Source: JABDBL01 sp963845445
GTDB taxonomy: Bacteria; Cyanobacteriota; Vampirovibrionia; Obscuribacterales; Obscuribacteraceae
Assembly (NCBI GenBank): GCA_963845445.1
Contig: CAWJSE010000002.1
Coordinates: 2,356,001-2,420,000 of the forward strand
Reading direction: 5' to 3'
Length of the DNA stretch: 64,000 nt
Notes under the pieces: generated by a model
Seen by the model: the letters and a program-made list of their open reading frames with translations, nothing else
Database searches by the model: none
Told to the model about the DNA's origin: nothing
Made by a program: the position numbers and the translations under genes
Shown: one piece after another, positions 5,583 through 15,123 of the stretch
How the letters are laid out: every line of letters begins with the position of its first letter
How positions within the stretch are numbered: position 1 is the first letter of the stretch

Positions 5583-6611
5583 TCAGAGTTCTTCAAGAAA
5601 TTTTAGGAGGCTGTCACTCGGGCGATAACGTGTCTTTTTTGTTTTAGGAGGATTGATAGTAGCAAGCGCTCGTTCTTTCATTGCAAGATCAGCTTCTACG
5701 TATCCGTGTGTGGTGACGGGATTCTCATGCCCAAGCCAAAGAGCGATAACTGTAATATCGACGCCGGATTGCAGAAGATGCATAGCCGTTGTATGGCGAA
5801 ACGTATGGGGGCTGATTTGTCGTCCCTTCAACTGTGGGCAACCACCGCTTGTTGCAGCATTAACGGCTAATGCAATTCTATCAGACACATTAGAGCGGGT
5901 CATAGACTGTCCATGCCGATTTGGAATCAATGGTTGCTCTGCCTGCAACGATCCATATTGAATCCATTGACGGATCTGTGCTGCTGTTTCTTTCCATAAT
6001 GGCACAGTACGTTGTTTGCGCCCCTTCCCATGCAACCTTACACAGGCTGATCCATTAACGGTTACATCTGCAACGCGAATACCAATTAATTCTGAAACCC
6101 TGGCACCACTATTGTATAAAACAGAAAGCAAAATACGATCACGCTGGCCGCACCAACTATTGGCATCAGGTGCCATTAATATTGCACGTACTTCATCACG
6201 AGTAAGAAATCCGAGCAATGGCTTTTCAAATCGCTTCATTGGTATAGCGAGGATCTGCTGGACGAGATTCAAAGCAGGCGGACATTGTAATGCTACATAT
6301 TGGGCAAAAGAGCGTAATGCGGCTAGTCTAGCATTACGACTGCGAATACTATTGTGGCGCTGAGATTCTAGATGATCAAGAAATCCTAACACCATATTAG
6401 TATTGAAATCATTTAACGTTAGTACAGTAGGCATTTTGTGTCGTTGCTGCTTGATATAACTGAGCAACAATCGGAATGTATCTCGATAAGCTGCTATTGT
6501 TCTTGGACTAGCATTTCTTTGCTGTATTAGCCGTTCAACAAAAAATCGCTGAATTAGTGCAGAAAATTCTGATGGTTTTGAAAGTAGAGGACTAGTGACT
6601 AATTGATTCAT
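5583..6611 (-). CDS. ritC: Tyrosine recombinase, third gene of the RIT trio (342 aa)
   Basis: Site-specific recombinase of the phage-integrase family. An N-terminal SAM-like DNA-binding domain (about 15-110) is followed by the catalytic domain with all active-site marks: Arg in NSGARVSELIGI, a Lys in the KGRKQRTVPL hairpin, HTFRH, the second His in LGHENPVTT and the nucleophile Tyr in HGYVEADL. It starts in a 4-bp ATGA overlap with the middle gene. In RIT elements the three recombinases are thought to act together on the element's ends. C-terminal residues after the Tyr (a basic KKTRYRPS tail) may bind DNA. Confidence 0.88.
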   Translation of the reverse strand: MNQLVTSPLLSKPSEFSALIQRFFVERLIQQRNASPRTIAAYRDTFRLLLSYIKQQRHKMPTVLTLNDFNTNMVLGFLDHLESQRHNSIRSRNARLAALRSFAQYVALQCPPALNLVQQILAIPMKRFEKPLLGFLTRDEVRAILMAPDANSWCGQRDRILLSVLYNSGARVSELIGIRVADVTVNGSACVRLHGKGRKQRTVPLWKETAAQIRQWIQYGSLQAEQPLIPNRHGQSMTRSNVSDRIALAVNAATSGGCPQLKGRQISPHTFRHTTAMHLLQSGVDITVIALWLGHENPVTTHGYVEADLAMKERALATINPPKTKKTRYRPSDSLLKFLEEL

Positions 6612-7555
6612 AAAGATACTCCTTGTTGTGAATATTGGTGAAAGCGCTCAGCAGCAATGTTCATTAATTCGGGTATCCCTGTGAGATACCAGTATGTGTC
6701 TGCTACTTTTGCGTGCCCAACATAAGTGGAAAGCGCTAACATAGCTCGATTAATGTCTATTCCTTTTCGATAAAAGCTCAATGTGCTACGCACAATGAAG
6801 GTGTGACGAAGATCATGAAGCCGATGATGAGAATAATCACCTCGTGGTTGCCAGCCAAGCTCTTTGCATAATGCGTGTAAGGCATATAGAATCCCTCTCT
6901 GATTAGCTGGTTTGCCATTGTCCAACAAGAAAAAACGATCACTTTTGTGCTTAGTCACAATTCGATCTCGTAATTGTGCATAAGAAATAAGTGCAGCCGT
7001 CACCGTTGGATGCAATGGAACCAGCCTGCTCTTGCGAAACTTGGTTTCTCGGATCGTAAGCACACCAACAGTAAGATCAATGTCAGCACTAGTCAGTTTT
7101 ACTGCCTCAGAAATGCGTAGCCCACTACTTGCAAGAAGTCCAAAAACAGTGCGACAGGTAGCTGGACGCAACCCATTAATGGGTGAAAGACCATCCGCTG
7201 CTGCTAGCAGTTCAAGTAATTCTTCTTCAGTATAAATGTGTGGTATTAGCCGTCGATGTGTAGGACCGAATAAATCTTGCGGTGGAACTTCTGTATCTGT
7301 CTCAAATCTTTGGCAATATTTAGCGAAGCCACGAAGCACATCGATACGGCGCCCCCAGGTGATAGGAGTTTGGCTTTCAGATGTACGCGTCCACTGCGTA
7401 GCCAAAGCCACTGTCAATCGATTTTGTTTTTCCTTTCCTGCAAATCTGGCGAATTGTAATAGCATCGGTGTATGTGTCTTTAGCTCAAATCCAAGATTGC
7501 GCCGATAGGCAATATACGACTCAACACGCGTCGTCCAAGATATATGTTTAGTCAT
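6608..7555 (-). CDS. ritB: Tyrosine recombinase, middle gene of the RIT trio (315 aa)
   Basis: The start at 7553-7555 (MTKHISWTTR) is chosen because GGGAGG lies 6 bases upstream and it gives an ATGA overlap with the first gene; a longer start 21 bases earlier is possible. The catalytic set is present: Arg in SSGLRISEAVKL, HDLRHTF, the later His in YVGHAKVAD and Tyr in TYWYLTG. The N-terminal domain is the usual helical core-binding part (YRRNLGFEL, LLQFARFA). It is translationally coupled to both neighbours. Confidence 0.88.
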   Translation of the reverse strand: MTKHISWTTRVESYIAYRRNLGFELKTHTPMLLQFARFAGKEKQNRLTVALATQWTRTSESQTPITWGRRIDVLRGFAKYCQRFETDTEVPPQDLFGPTHRRLIPHIYTEEELLELLAAADGLSPINGLRPATCRTVFGLLASSGLRISEAVKLTSADIDLTVGVLTIRETKFRKSRLVPLHPTVTAALISYAQLRDRIVTKHKSDRFFLLDNGKPANQRGILYALHALCKELGWQPRGDYSHHRLHDLRHTFIVRSTLSFYRKGIDINRAMLALSTYVGHAKVADTYWYLTGIPELMNIAAERFHQYSQQGVSL

Positions 7556-8817
7556 GATTGCCTCCCTGGCCAACACAATGCCACTGTTTGCAATGCTTGT
7601 AGGTCGGACCTGGCATAAATAGTTGTTGTTTCTAAACTCTTGTGGCGTAACACGTCAGCTATTTCTTTTAGTGATGATCCAGACTGCTGCAACCGAATAG
7701 CTACTGTATGTCGAAATACATGAGTGCCACAAAATTGATCACCTAAACCACAACGAACAAAGGCACGAGTCATAGAACTCCGAATAGCAGCAACGCAAAG
7801 AGGTTTATCGAAAGGAGCAACATGTCGCACAAATAAAGCACGGTTATTTGTTTTTGGGCGACCATGACGTAAATATTGAGCAATTGCTTTACCAGTTTGG
7901 CAAGGCAGTGGCAATTGCTGGGTGCAACGACCTTTAGTACCGGTTAAAGTGACTATCGATGCTCGCCAATCTAATGACTCGAGGTCTAATTGTGCTACTT
8001 CATGACCACGCAACCCAAGATCAACTAAGCAGCGTGCCATAGCATAATCTCGCTGCTCGGTCGGTTTCGATAGGTCAAATGCCTGTAAAAATGTATCCAA
8101 CTGCACCTTACTGAGACCATTTGGTGGCATCGACTGCTTCCAATTAGCCATTACAGGCAGTGCTGCTTCTAGTGCCTGCACTTCGTCACCCATTAAAGCT
8201 CTAAACCGAAAGTAGCTTCGCAGGCTGGTGCGGATTGCTTTAAGAGATGCTGGACTCCATCGTTTGGCAAAGCCCATCACAAACCCTTCAACATTCTCCG
8301 GTGCTAGCTTTGCAGGATCCACAGCCCCTGTCTTGAAATAGCAAATGAGAAAGCTATGAATGTGCGACATGCGATTTTCACACGTAGACAACGCAGTACC
8401 ACAAGTATTTAAAAGATAGTGGCGAAAGCTCTCAAGCTCAACTGTGATTGGTGTTGGTTGCTCGGTGGCAGTAGCACAAGCAAACCCATTTAACTGCATA
8501 ACAATTAGTAAATGCTTCAACGCTGCCCGAGCGTCAGGCACATGGCATCTGCGAGGCGGTGGACAAGTACATGATGATAAGTGAAACTTTAAGAACCGAT
8601 CTACTACAGCCGCATCTATCTTTGTGATACCCAAGCCCTCTGACTTTGCCCAATAGGCAAAATGAGCCAATTCTTTTAAATAAGTACGAATGGTGGTCTG
8701 TTCTGCATATCGCAAACCATGCAGATATTCGATATATGGTGAGGCAATAATAGAAAAAGGCCCAAAAACAATCCAGTCACGGCGAGCAATGCTCGACATC
8801 AATAAATCTTCTAACAT
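7552..8817 (-). CDS. ritA: Tyrosine recombinase, first gene of the RIT trio (421 aa)
   Basis: The longest of the three, with an extended N-terminal region containing CTCPPPRRC (about residues 98-106), a possible metal-binding knuckle. Catalytic residues: Arg in DLGLRGHEVAQL, HVFRH, the His of LRHKSLETTT and Tyr in IYARSDL. It is the promoter-proximal gene; an imperfect inverted repeat lies directly upstream and could be its operator. The start ATG at 8815-8817 has AGGAGAAT about 4 bases before it. Confidence 0.88.
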   Translation of the reverse strand: MLEDLLMSSIARRDWIVFGPFSIIASPYIEYLHGLRYAEQTTIRTYLKELAHFAYWAKSEGLGITKIDAAVVDRFLKFHLSSCTCPPPRRCHVPDARAALKHLLIVMQLNGFACATATEQPTPITVELESFRHYLLNTCGTALSTCENRMSHIHSFLICYFKTGAVDPAKLAPENVEGFVMGFAKRWSPASLKAIRTSLRSYFRFRALMGDEVQALEAALPVMANWKQSMPPNGLSKVQLDTFLQAFDLSKPTEQRDYAMARCLVDLGLRGHEVAQLDLESLDWRASIVTLTGTKGRCTQQLPLPCQTGKAIAQYLRHGRPKTNNRALFVRHVAPFDKPLCVAAIRSSMTRAFVRCGLGDQFCGTHVFRHTVAIRLQQSGSSLKEIADVLRHKSLETTTIYARSDLQALQTVALCWPGRQS

Positions 8818-8825
8818 TTTATTCT

Positions 8826-8852
8826 CCTATTAGAGTAATTAGCTCTATTAGG
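8826..8852. promoter_or_regulatory. Inverted repeat upstream of the RIT operon
   Basis: CCTATTAGAG, a 7-base AT spacer, CTCTATTAGG: 10-bp arms with one mismatched pair, just in front of the ritA start. It could be a self-regulatory binding site; its overlap with the ribosome site also allows an RNA hairpin. Confidence 0.4.
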
Positions 8853-8939
8853 AAATCATTTTTTATTATGCAAAGTTCAGCAGGCAATTGAGTAATGACT
8901 CAGCCCACTCAATTCCTGGTTCCTATGTACATAACTGGA

Positions 8940-8966
8940 CATAATCGCCAACTCAGCATAATTTCT
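8940..8966 (-). repeat. RIT terminal inverted repeat, right
   Basis: Exact reverse complement of 5449-5475. It directly abuts the broken tnpC reading frame. Confidence 0.85.
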
Positions 8967-10316
8967 GCCGATAACGACGGGTCGAATTGCACGTTCTGAA
9001 ATATTATTATCTATGTTAAGCCGTTCGTCTGTGGTGTAGACACAAAGGGCATCCCAATTATTGAGCGAATAATTGAGAGCTTTAGAAATAAAGCTTTTTG
9101 GTAAAGCAGACAAGATTTGCATATCCAGCCATTTTTTTATTTCATCAAGTATTGGTTTGGACTTGTTTTGCCTTATTTCTAATCTTTTTTGAGGCGATAG
9201 TTCTTTTATATCTTGTTCTATTTTGTATAGTTCTTTTATTGAAGTAATGGCCAAATTAGCCTGGATGGGCGCACTTTTGAGGGCGTCGAAAAAATATCGG
9301 CGTGCATGAGCCCAGCAGGCTACTTCTATTACTAATTTAGAAGCGAATATGCAATCGTAGCCGGCAAAGGCATCAGCTTGTAAATAGCCTTTAAAGCCAT
9401 CAAGAAAATTGAGAGGTCCATCACGATTTCGGCTATTCGTGTAATCAAGTAGTGTAAAGGGATTATCTTTATCGCCAATGTATACCCATATTCTGCCTTG
9501 GCGAGTTTTTTTAAGATTTTTGTCTAGTACAGGCAGTACAGTATCGTCAGTGTGGATGACGGCTGATTTAAGGAGTCCTTCTTTCATGATATTCCACATG
9601 GGTTCAAGTAATTGAGCGGTAGCAGCCATCCAATCACACATTGTTGAGCGTTTTATTTCGACACCTTGTCGTTTAAGGATGTGTTCTAGGCGATGGAGAG
9701 GAAGATGATCGCCATATTTACTAGTGGCTATATATGCAAGAAGTCCAGGACCGGGCAGTCCTTTATCGATAGGTTGTTGTGGCTTAGGAGCGATAACTAC
9801 ATTTTCTGCGCATTGAGGGCAAGCATATTTGAATCTAGCGTGTTCAATAAGGTGCATTGAGGCAGGGAAGTATTCAAGTTGTTCACTAATGTCTTCGCCA
9901 ATTTTATTCAATTGGCTATTGCAGCATTGGCAGACCAATTGAGATGGAGGCAAAGAATATTCTTGTCTAATGCGCGGCAAGTCTCTTTTCTTTCTACCAT
10001 GTCCCTTGCGCGGATGCTGGACAGTAGTAATGGTTTGTTCTTCTTGAGATTTTATTTCAAGCTCAAGAGCAGGTCGGGAGAACAGGCGCAATTGGTCAGG
10101 ATTACTATCAACTCTTTCTGATTTTTTACCAAAGCGCGCTCTAACTAGGTATTGAACCTGTTGTTTCAACAATTGAATATCTTTGTTAGATTCTTGGAGT
10201 TGGGCATGAGATTGCTGAAGCTGTGCATGCATTTGCTGAAAGGCTGCATACATTTCTTGAATCAGAGAATGGCAGGCATCTACATCTTACGGCAGCTCAT
10301 TTATTGCAATTGGCAC
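8962..10316 (-). pseudogene. tnpC: IS66 tnpC, 5' part (truncated by RIT)
   Basis: An IS66 transposase with the leading coiled coil (LQQSHAQLQESNKDIQLLKQ), the RARFGKKSER motif, the zinc-finger-like CQCCNSQL ... CPQC region, and the DDE-type core (HTDDTVLPVL, ADAFAGYDCIF, then NNISERAIRPVVIGR with the E). The frame then runs into the RIT end. Two lesions: the RIT insertion, and an in-frame TAA at 10287-10289 near the start. Reading through that stop, a GTG at 10314-10316 with AGGAG upstream gives the natural N-terminus (VPIAINELP*DVDACHSLIQE). An internal ATG at 10251-10253 would bypass it. Confidence 0.85.
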
Positions 10317-10412
10317 AACAGTTCAGCTCCTAAAATACAAAAGAAGAATAGCAGCTCATGCGGGTTTTAGCACGAGAGAAAGACGATATTTTAGCAAAAA
10401 TATTCTTTAATT

Positions 10413-10664
10413 TTAAACAGGAACTAAACGCTCGTATCTATGCTCGCGCTTTACTTTTAAAAGATTGAAACCACTCAGCAAAGCAGACAAGTCGGTGATA
10501 TCGATTTCAATTGATTTGCTTTCTGAGCTAATTAGACGAGGTAATCTAAAGCGACCTTGCTCCAGGCGCTTGTAGAGGATGACGTAGCCATCAGTATCCC
10601 AGCAGAGAAGTTTTAGCCTGCCCTTCACCGGACGCTTACATTTATACGGACTAATCTCAAACAC
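10413..10664 (-). pseudogene. tnpB: IS66 tnpB, C-terminal fragment
   Basis: Residues PVKGRLKLLCWDTDGYVILYKRLEQGRFRLP match the core of the IS66 accessory protein TnpB (usual form RLKLLYWDRDG..LWYKRLE.G.F.WP), here split for quotation: PVKGRLKLLCWDTDGYV and YKRLEQGRFRLP. The normal N-terminal half (DMRKSFDGL region) is absent: the sequence upstream is unrelated. The C-terminus (ALLSGFNLL) is normal. It is a non-functional remnant. Confidence 0.75.
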
Positions 10665-10745
10665 TTACTAAACTGTCTGTCCATTGAATAGAGATATGGC
10701 TGGTCTGATAGCATTACTGATAAAAGCAGTAAATGAGGTGCCCAA

Positions 10746-12008
10746 TTGATATTATTTCGACGCATATTAATGGCATGTGCTTTGATCTTCGCTATCTTAA
10801 ATTTTTTCAGCACAGATCAGAATGTAAGTGCCCAAACTGGAGTTTCTGATCAAAACTTTGTCAGAGCAAATACGACAATCAGTACTGGGTTTGAGGCTCC
10901 TGATTATCATCAATATAGGATATCGCCGGATGGAACTTTGGTGGCAGATTTTTGCCCTATTGGTAACCTTCCAACGCAGCTCACTATATATGAGTCAAAC
11001 AGCAACGTTCTTTATTCAACATGTTCTGTTTTTGAGATTGTTGGCTTCTCACCGGACAGCACTCAGCTTCTCTTTACAGAACGTGAGCGACAATCGATCA
11101 ACTCTGGGCAGCCAACATTCAAATATACAATCAAAGTCTGGGACAAACGATCACAGACTATTACGGCCCTTCCAGCAGAAAAGCTAGCACTATTTTCAGC
11201 ACATTTCTTAGGTGACCGTGAAATTGCATACATAGAGGATATTGGGGATTTTAGCTTTACTAAATTTGCTAAGGTAATGCTTGCCTCTAAAGTGAGTGAA
11301 CTTATGCCATCCAAACTGCATCAGCATATTTTTATCAAGTCGATACAAAGTCAATCTTTGACACGAATTGTAGGAATAAACTTGGATATACCAAAAGGAT
11401 GGTTTGGAAAAGGGGGAAGCGGTATGCTCTGCACTTCCTCTAACGGGAATTATTTTGCTATTCGATTTCTTAGTGGCGACATATCAAACGAATACAAATC
11501 CGGCATCACTTCTCTTGCTCTATTTGACTCCCCCGGCAACAGGATCTCATCCATTATGTACCGTGAAGGTGTACTGTTTCCTCTTTGGATATCGGATGAT
11601 GGCAAGAGCATTGTTACGAGTACGAGCACATATGAACATTCAAAATTTCGCACTGCCGAAAATATTGTCACGGTAGATGAAAAGACGGGTGACGCTCTAA
11701 TCGATTGGGAATGGTCTACCGGTGCGGTACGCTGGGCTAGGCACGATATAAAGTTTTGGAATGGTGGCCGTCGTGAGAGTGATTTATCTGTCTGCAATGG
11801 TCAAATCGCCGTACGTGCAACCAATGATCAGCATTCGCAGCAGTGGATCGAAATCATTAATGAGGACAACGGGAAAACTGAACGAACCTTTGCCTTGAAC
11901 TACAATGATGTGAAAGCAATTCGTTTAACTGCTGCCAATACTGTGGTAATGATCCGTCGTGGCGGACAAAGACAGACTTGTTATATTGACAGCGAAGAAA
12001 TTAAATAG
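10746..12008 (+). CDS. Secreted beta-propeller-like protein, 420 aa
   Basis: A TTG start at 10746 is chosen: GAGGTG lies 5 bases upstream. An in-frame ATG at 10770 is the alternative. The N-terminus is a signal peptide (RILMACALIFAILNFF, cleavage near VSAQ). The rest has repeated beta-strand signatures of TolB/WD40-type propellers: YRISPDGTLVADF, VGFSPDSTQLLFTE, IKVWDKRSQT, SNGNYFAIRFL, WISDDGKSIVTS. No catalytic motif is seen. It probably acts outside the cytoplasm as a binding or scaffold protein. Its stop is 11 bases before a 5S-derived fragment whose hairpin would terminate it. Confidence 0.7.
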   Translation: MILFRRILMACALIFAILNFFSTDQNVSAQTGVSDQNFVRANTTISTGFEAPDYHQYRISPDGTLVADFCPIGNLPTQLTIYESNSNVLYSTCSVFEIVGFSPDSTQLLFTERERQSINSGQPTFKYTIKVWDKRSQTITALPAEKLALFSAHFLGDREIAYIEDIGDFSFTKFAKVMLASKVSELMPSKLHQHIFIKSIQSQSLTRIVGINLDIPKGWFGKGGSGMLCTSSNGNYFAIRFLSGDISNEYKSGITSLALFDSPGNRISSIMYREGVLFPLWISDDGKSIVTSTSTYEHSKFRTAENIVTVDEKTGDALIDWEWSTGAVRWARHDIKFWNGGRRESDLSVCNGQIAVRATNDQHSQQWIEIINEDNGKTERTFALNYNDVKAIRLTAANTVVMIRRGGQRQTCYIDSEEIK

Positions 12009-12019
12009 GCAAAGGTAAC

Positions 12020-12106
12020 GGCGCAGCGACAATACTTGGTGAGCGACCACCTAAATCCGCCAGGATTTATAAGCCTCTCAGTCGAATAAGCTGAGGAGCT
12101 TTATTT
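12020..12106 (+). repeat. 5S rRNA 3' half with terminator
   Basis: GCGCAGCGACAATACTTGGT begins the match to the full 5S; the 3' stem CGCCAGGATTTATAA is kept while the loop between is shortened. The terminator arms CCTCTCAG and CTGAGGAG (12074-12100) plus a T-run follow, carrying compensated changes (C for C/G pairs kept paired). It sits just after the propeller gene and likely ends its transcript. Confidence 0.8.
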
Positions 12107-12146
12107 TACTTCGTCCACGACATCCTTGTGACGCAACGCACCGTAA

Positions 12147-13052
12147 TTAGCTATTGTATGCCTTTTGCAATTCGGCAATGTCTAGTTTCTGCATCTTCAT
12201 AATCGCAGCCAAAACTTGTTCGCGCTTCGCTTTGTCTTTGTCGGTCATCATCCGCTCCGTTATTGTAGGCACCACCTGCCACGAAATGCCAAACTTGTCG
12301 GTGAGCCAGCCACACTGACTCGGCGAACCACCATCCGCCTGCAACTTTTCCCACATCTGGTCAATTTCGTTTTGTGTTTTGCAGTTGACCACAAATGAGG
12401 TGGCAGGCGTGAAACCGAAGGCATGGTCAATCGGGCTATCCATCGCGATGAACTGCTGTCCATCAAGTTTGAAGGCAGCGTGTTTCACCATCCCTGCTGC
12501 CGGTTCCCCTTCTTCGTATTTGATGAGATAATCGACATTCGAGTTTTTAAAAGTCAAAGTATAGAACTTTATGGCCTCTTCAGCGCGACCCTGCTGGTCT
12601 CCTGTAAACATCAGACATGGAGATACTTTCTGCAACATTTTATCGGTAAGATTCAGTTGCCACGAGACACCAAATTTGTCACTGACCCACGCATATTTTT
12701 CGCTGAACGGATATTTATTGAGTTCCATCAAAACTGATCCACCATCCAATAATGTCTTGTACAAATTGTCAATCTCTTTTTCAGACTTACAAGTAACATA
12801 GAACGAGATGGACGGATTGATGGTGAAGACCGGACCGCCATTTAAGCCCATCAATTCTTGATCATCTATAGTCAAGTGAGCCGTCATGACTGAGTCTTTT
12901 GGTCTGTGATGAACTTCGTGTCCAGCTTCGCCATAAAATGCGATCGAACCGATTTTGGCTTTCTCAAAAATGGATGCGTAAAACTCCATCGCCTCTTCCG
13001 CATTGCTATCGAACCATAAGCAAGTTGTTAATTTGTGCAGCATCTTTTGCAT
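12147..13052 (-). CDS. Tandem PhnB-like VOC-superfamily protein, 301 aa
   Basis: Two copies of a glyoxalase-fold domain. Domain 1 (about 5-135): KLTTCLWFDSNAEEAMEFY ... SISFYVTCKSEKEIDNLY ... DKFGVSWQLN. Domain 2 (about 140-275): SPCLMFTGDQQGRAEEAIKF ... TSFVVNCKTQNEIDQMWEKL ... DKFGISWQVVP. This is the PhnB / "3-demethylubiquinone-9 3-methyltransferase" domain of Pfam, whose members have no proven methyltransferase activity. The C-terminal helix (AAIMKMQKLDIAELQKAY) is typical. Such genes often neighbour SRPBCC/ArsR genes, as here about 2 kb away, with an acyltransferase between. Substrate unknown. Confidence 0.85.
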   Translation of the reverse strand: MQKMLHKLTTCLWFDSNAEEAMEFYASIFEKAKIGSIAFYGEAGHEVHHRPKDSVMTAHLTIDDQELMGLNGGPVFTINPSISFYVTCKSEKEIDNLYKTLLDGGSVLMELNKYPFSEKYAWVSDKFGVSWQLNLTDKMLQKVSPCLMFTGDQQGRAEEAIKFYTLTFKNSNVDYLIKYEEGEPAAGMVKHAAFKLDGQQFIAMDSPIDHAFGFTPATSFVVNCKTQNEIDQMWEKLQADGGSPSQCGWLTDKFGISWQVVPTITERMMTDKDKAKREQVLAAIMKMQKLDIAELQKAYNS

Positions 13053-13174
13053 ACCATAATCTCCTTAAATTGCTGGCACCGGAGCCATTCGCAAAGATGC
13101 TATACATACGCACATAGCATCCGTCTATTGATAATTCTACTCACGCCTGATATTCATTTATAATATGCATAATC

Positions 13175-14968
13175 GTGGTAGGACTTTCCAATTTTAATAT
13201 GTTAACGCGCACCTTACCAGTTTCATCTCGTTCAGTTGCTGAGTCACGAATATGGTTTCTACAACTATTGCGAGCTGTGGCTATCCTTTTAGTGGTTTTT
13301 TACCATTTGATAATTTGGAATACAGAGGAACACTTCTTTAGAAGTGATAGATTTGGTTGCTTCGCTACTTTCAAACAAATATACAGAGGGATATCTTCCC
13401 TGCATATCGAAATGGATCTTGTTGGTGTTGCCATTTTCTTTCTGATTAGTGGATTTCTTATCCCCATCTCTATAAAAAAATATGGCTCGTTAGGTTTCTT
13501 GGTTGCTAGAATTTTTAGGATATTTCCTATTTATGGGCTAGTGTTGGCTTTGATCGCCACGATTACAGCCATTTATTTTTCTGATTTCCATGCACCTCTA
13601 CACACCGCTATTTACCTTCCAAGTTTTTCTGCCCTTTCTTTGTACACACAAGATTGGAGATCTTATCTCTGGAGTCTTCTACTCTTGCCTGAACGATTAG
13701 GAAAGAGCTTTATAGAACCAGTGGCCTGGACCTTACGAGTAGAAGTTATATTTTACGTTATAGCAGCATTTTTAAATACGTTTTCCTCGACCCGCAAATT
13801 TTCTACCTTATTTCTTACTGGCACAATTTTGTGCTTCTTAAGCCGAGTGCCTTACAACATAGACTCCAATACCAACTTCCTTATTTTTTATCTTTTAACT
13901 TTAATGAGAGGATACGCAAGCAATGTAATTTTTATACTTATCGGCACTGCATTTTACAATCATTTCAGTCAGAAGGAACCCGCGAGGCTAAGCATACAAT
14001 TAGTACTACAGGTTTTCCTATTACTATCACTATGTTTTATCGCAGGTTTAAAGGGCGCGTTATTTATTTCCTATGGAATTGGCCTGATTGTCTTTTATGC
14101 AAGTCTTTCCTTTCGTAGAATTTTAAGAAAAAATTCTTTTCTAAATTGGATTGGAGATATTAGTTATCCCTTGTACCTCAGTCATAACTTGTTTGGTATT
14201 ATGCTGAATTTTCTTTTACTAGGGATACTAAATAACTCATACCTAGCACTTTTTCTCTCTACTCTTGCTATTTTCGGAATTTCATATATGTTGCATATTT
14301 GCATAGAACAACCTTGCAACAGTTTTGGCAAAAGGTTAGTTTTAAATCTAAAGGATGGCATGAACCATTTAGTGTCAGCACCTAAGACTAGTGATCCATC
14401 AATTTACACGAGATCCGCAGAGGCAAAAGTAAGTAGGCAGAGACCGAAAGTCGCTTATATTACCGCTGCAACCTCTCTTATAGTCATGTGCACAATTTTT
14501 CATTACTATATTTTTCCTACCATGGTGCACTATCCTGAACACAAAGCTTTAAAGTTGCCTTGCAAACTGGAATCGCGTCTTCGGGTCAACGCAAGTGCTA
14601 TGCAATATTGTATGTTAGACAGAATAAATAACCATGCCTATATTGGCAATTCTGCCGTTGTTAGTGCCAGCCAAGAACCCGAGTTTTTCTTTAATGGTTG
14701 GGCTGTAAAGCCTCAAGACTATTCTTTAAGTGGCGGTGTGTTCGGCATAATAGACGGAAAACTTGCCTTACCATTTCGCTACGGTCTAGCACGCCCTGAT
14801 GTGTCAAACGCCCTTAGAAAGCCTGACTCACGCGATTGTGGGTATACCGGTAGTTGTTCCTCAAAATTATTCACTCCCGGAGAACATACGATCTCTTTAG
14901 CCGTTATGGACAGGGATAAAGAGCATTATAATGTTTGGCCCAATGCCTTCCATTTCAATGTGCAATGA
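13175..14968 (+). CDS. Acyltransferase-3 family membrane protein, 597 aa
   Basis: O-acyltransferase of the OafA/NolL type that modifies cell-surface sugars. About ten membrane helices span residues 28-380; the hallmark RAVAILLVVFYHL with the essential His is in the first, followed by VGVAIFFLISGFLIP and the Arg-containing RIFRIFPIYGL loop. After a last helix (VAYITAATSLIVMCTIFHYY) a C-terminal extracytoplasmic domain of about 150 residues (GVFGIIDGKLALPFRYGLAR; GEHTISLAVMD) is added, a module seen on several cyanobacterial-type membrane sugar enzymes. Start: GTG at 13175; an ATG at 13199 is equally possible. TATAAT lies at about 13160. Confidence 0.82.
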   Translation: MVGLSNFNMLTRTLPVSSRSVAESRIWFLQLLRAVAILLVVFYHLIIWNTEEHFFRSDRFGCFATFKQIYRGISSLHIEMDLVGVAIFFLISGFLIPISIKKYGSLGFLVARIFRIFPIYGLVLALIATITAIYFSDFHAPLHTAIYLPSFSALSLYTQDWRSYLWSLLLLPERLGKSFIEPVAWTLRVEVIFYVIAAFLNTFSSTRKFSTLFLTGTILCFLSRVPYNIDSNTNFLIFYLLTLMRGYASNVIFILIGTAFYNHFSQKEPARLSIQLVLQVFLLLSLCFIAGLKGALFISYGIGLIVFYASLSFRRILRKNSFLNWIGDISYPLYLSHNLFGIMLNFLLLGILNNSYLALFLSTLAIFGISYMLHICIEQPCNSFGKRLVLNLKDGMNHLVSAPKTSDPSIYTRSAEAKVSRQRPKVAYITAATSLIVMCTIFHYYIFPTMVHYPEHKALKLPCKLESRLRVNASAMQYCMLDRINNHAYIGNSAVVSASQEPEFFFNGWAVKPQDYSLSGGVFGIIDGKLALPFRYGLARPDVSNALRKPDSRDCGYTGSCSSKLFTPGEHTISLAVMDRDKEHYNVWPNAFHFNVQ

Positions 14969-14971
14969 TTA

Positions 14972-15019
14972 GATGTTTAAGAGGCACTTCAAAGCTTCTG
15001 TTGGTAACAACTTTCTCCT
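14972..15019 (-). pseudogene. SRPBCC (AHSA1) N-terminal remnant
   Basis: On the minus strand it reads EKVVTNRSFEVPLK, almost the same as EKFVINRSFDVPLK in the second SRPBCC domain of the fusion gene (DNA 15761-15802). About 35 of 42 bases match. It is cut off by the end of the acyltransferase gene, and a stop lies just upstream. A duplicate was evidently lost here. Confidence 0.6.
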
Positions 15020-15123
15020 GGTCTAGAATTATTTTTCAATGGTGGAGAAGAGTGACGTTTATATAGCGGGCTAAGCACCCTTTGATAAAGGCTGAAGATT
15101 AGGGATGAAATTCCCTAGAATGA

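Larger units (their letters stand above)
5428..8961 (-). mobile_element. Recombinase-In-Trio (RIT) element inserted in IS66 tnpC
   Basis: Three tyrosine recombinase genes in one direction with 4-bp overlaps are the hallmark of RIT elements. The ends share a 27-bp perfect inverted repeat (5449-5475 and 8940-8966). A hexamer TTTCTG occurs on both sides (5422-5427 and 8962-8967) and could be the target duplication. The left end has an extra partial repeat copy outside the 27-mer (TTATG..CTTGGCATAAT). With these limits the element is about 3.5 kb. All three recombinases look intact, so the insertion may be recent. Confidence 0.8.
5120..10664 (-). mobile_element. IS66-family element remnant, interrupted by a RIT element
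   Basis: Holds tnpC in two pieces and the 3' part of tnpB in IS66 order (tnpB then tnpC on the minus strand). The 5' side, including tnpA and the start of tnpB, is missing. The outer left limit is only estimated, as I could not find a matching pair of terminal inverted repeats. Confidence 0.7.

Noticed and set aside
12151..12466. Several overlapping frames under the PhnB-like gene
   Set aside because: Shadows of the tandem VOC domain gene, with no independent start signals.
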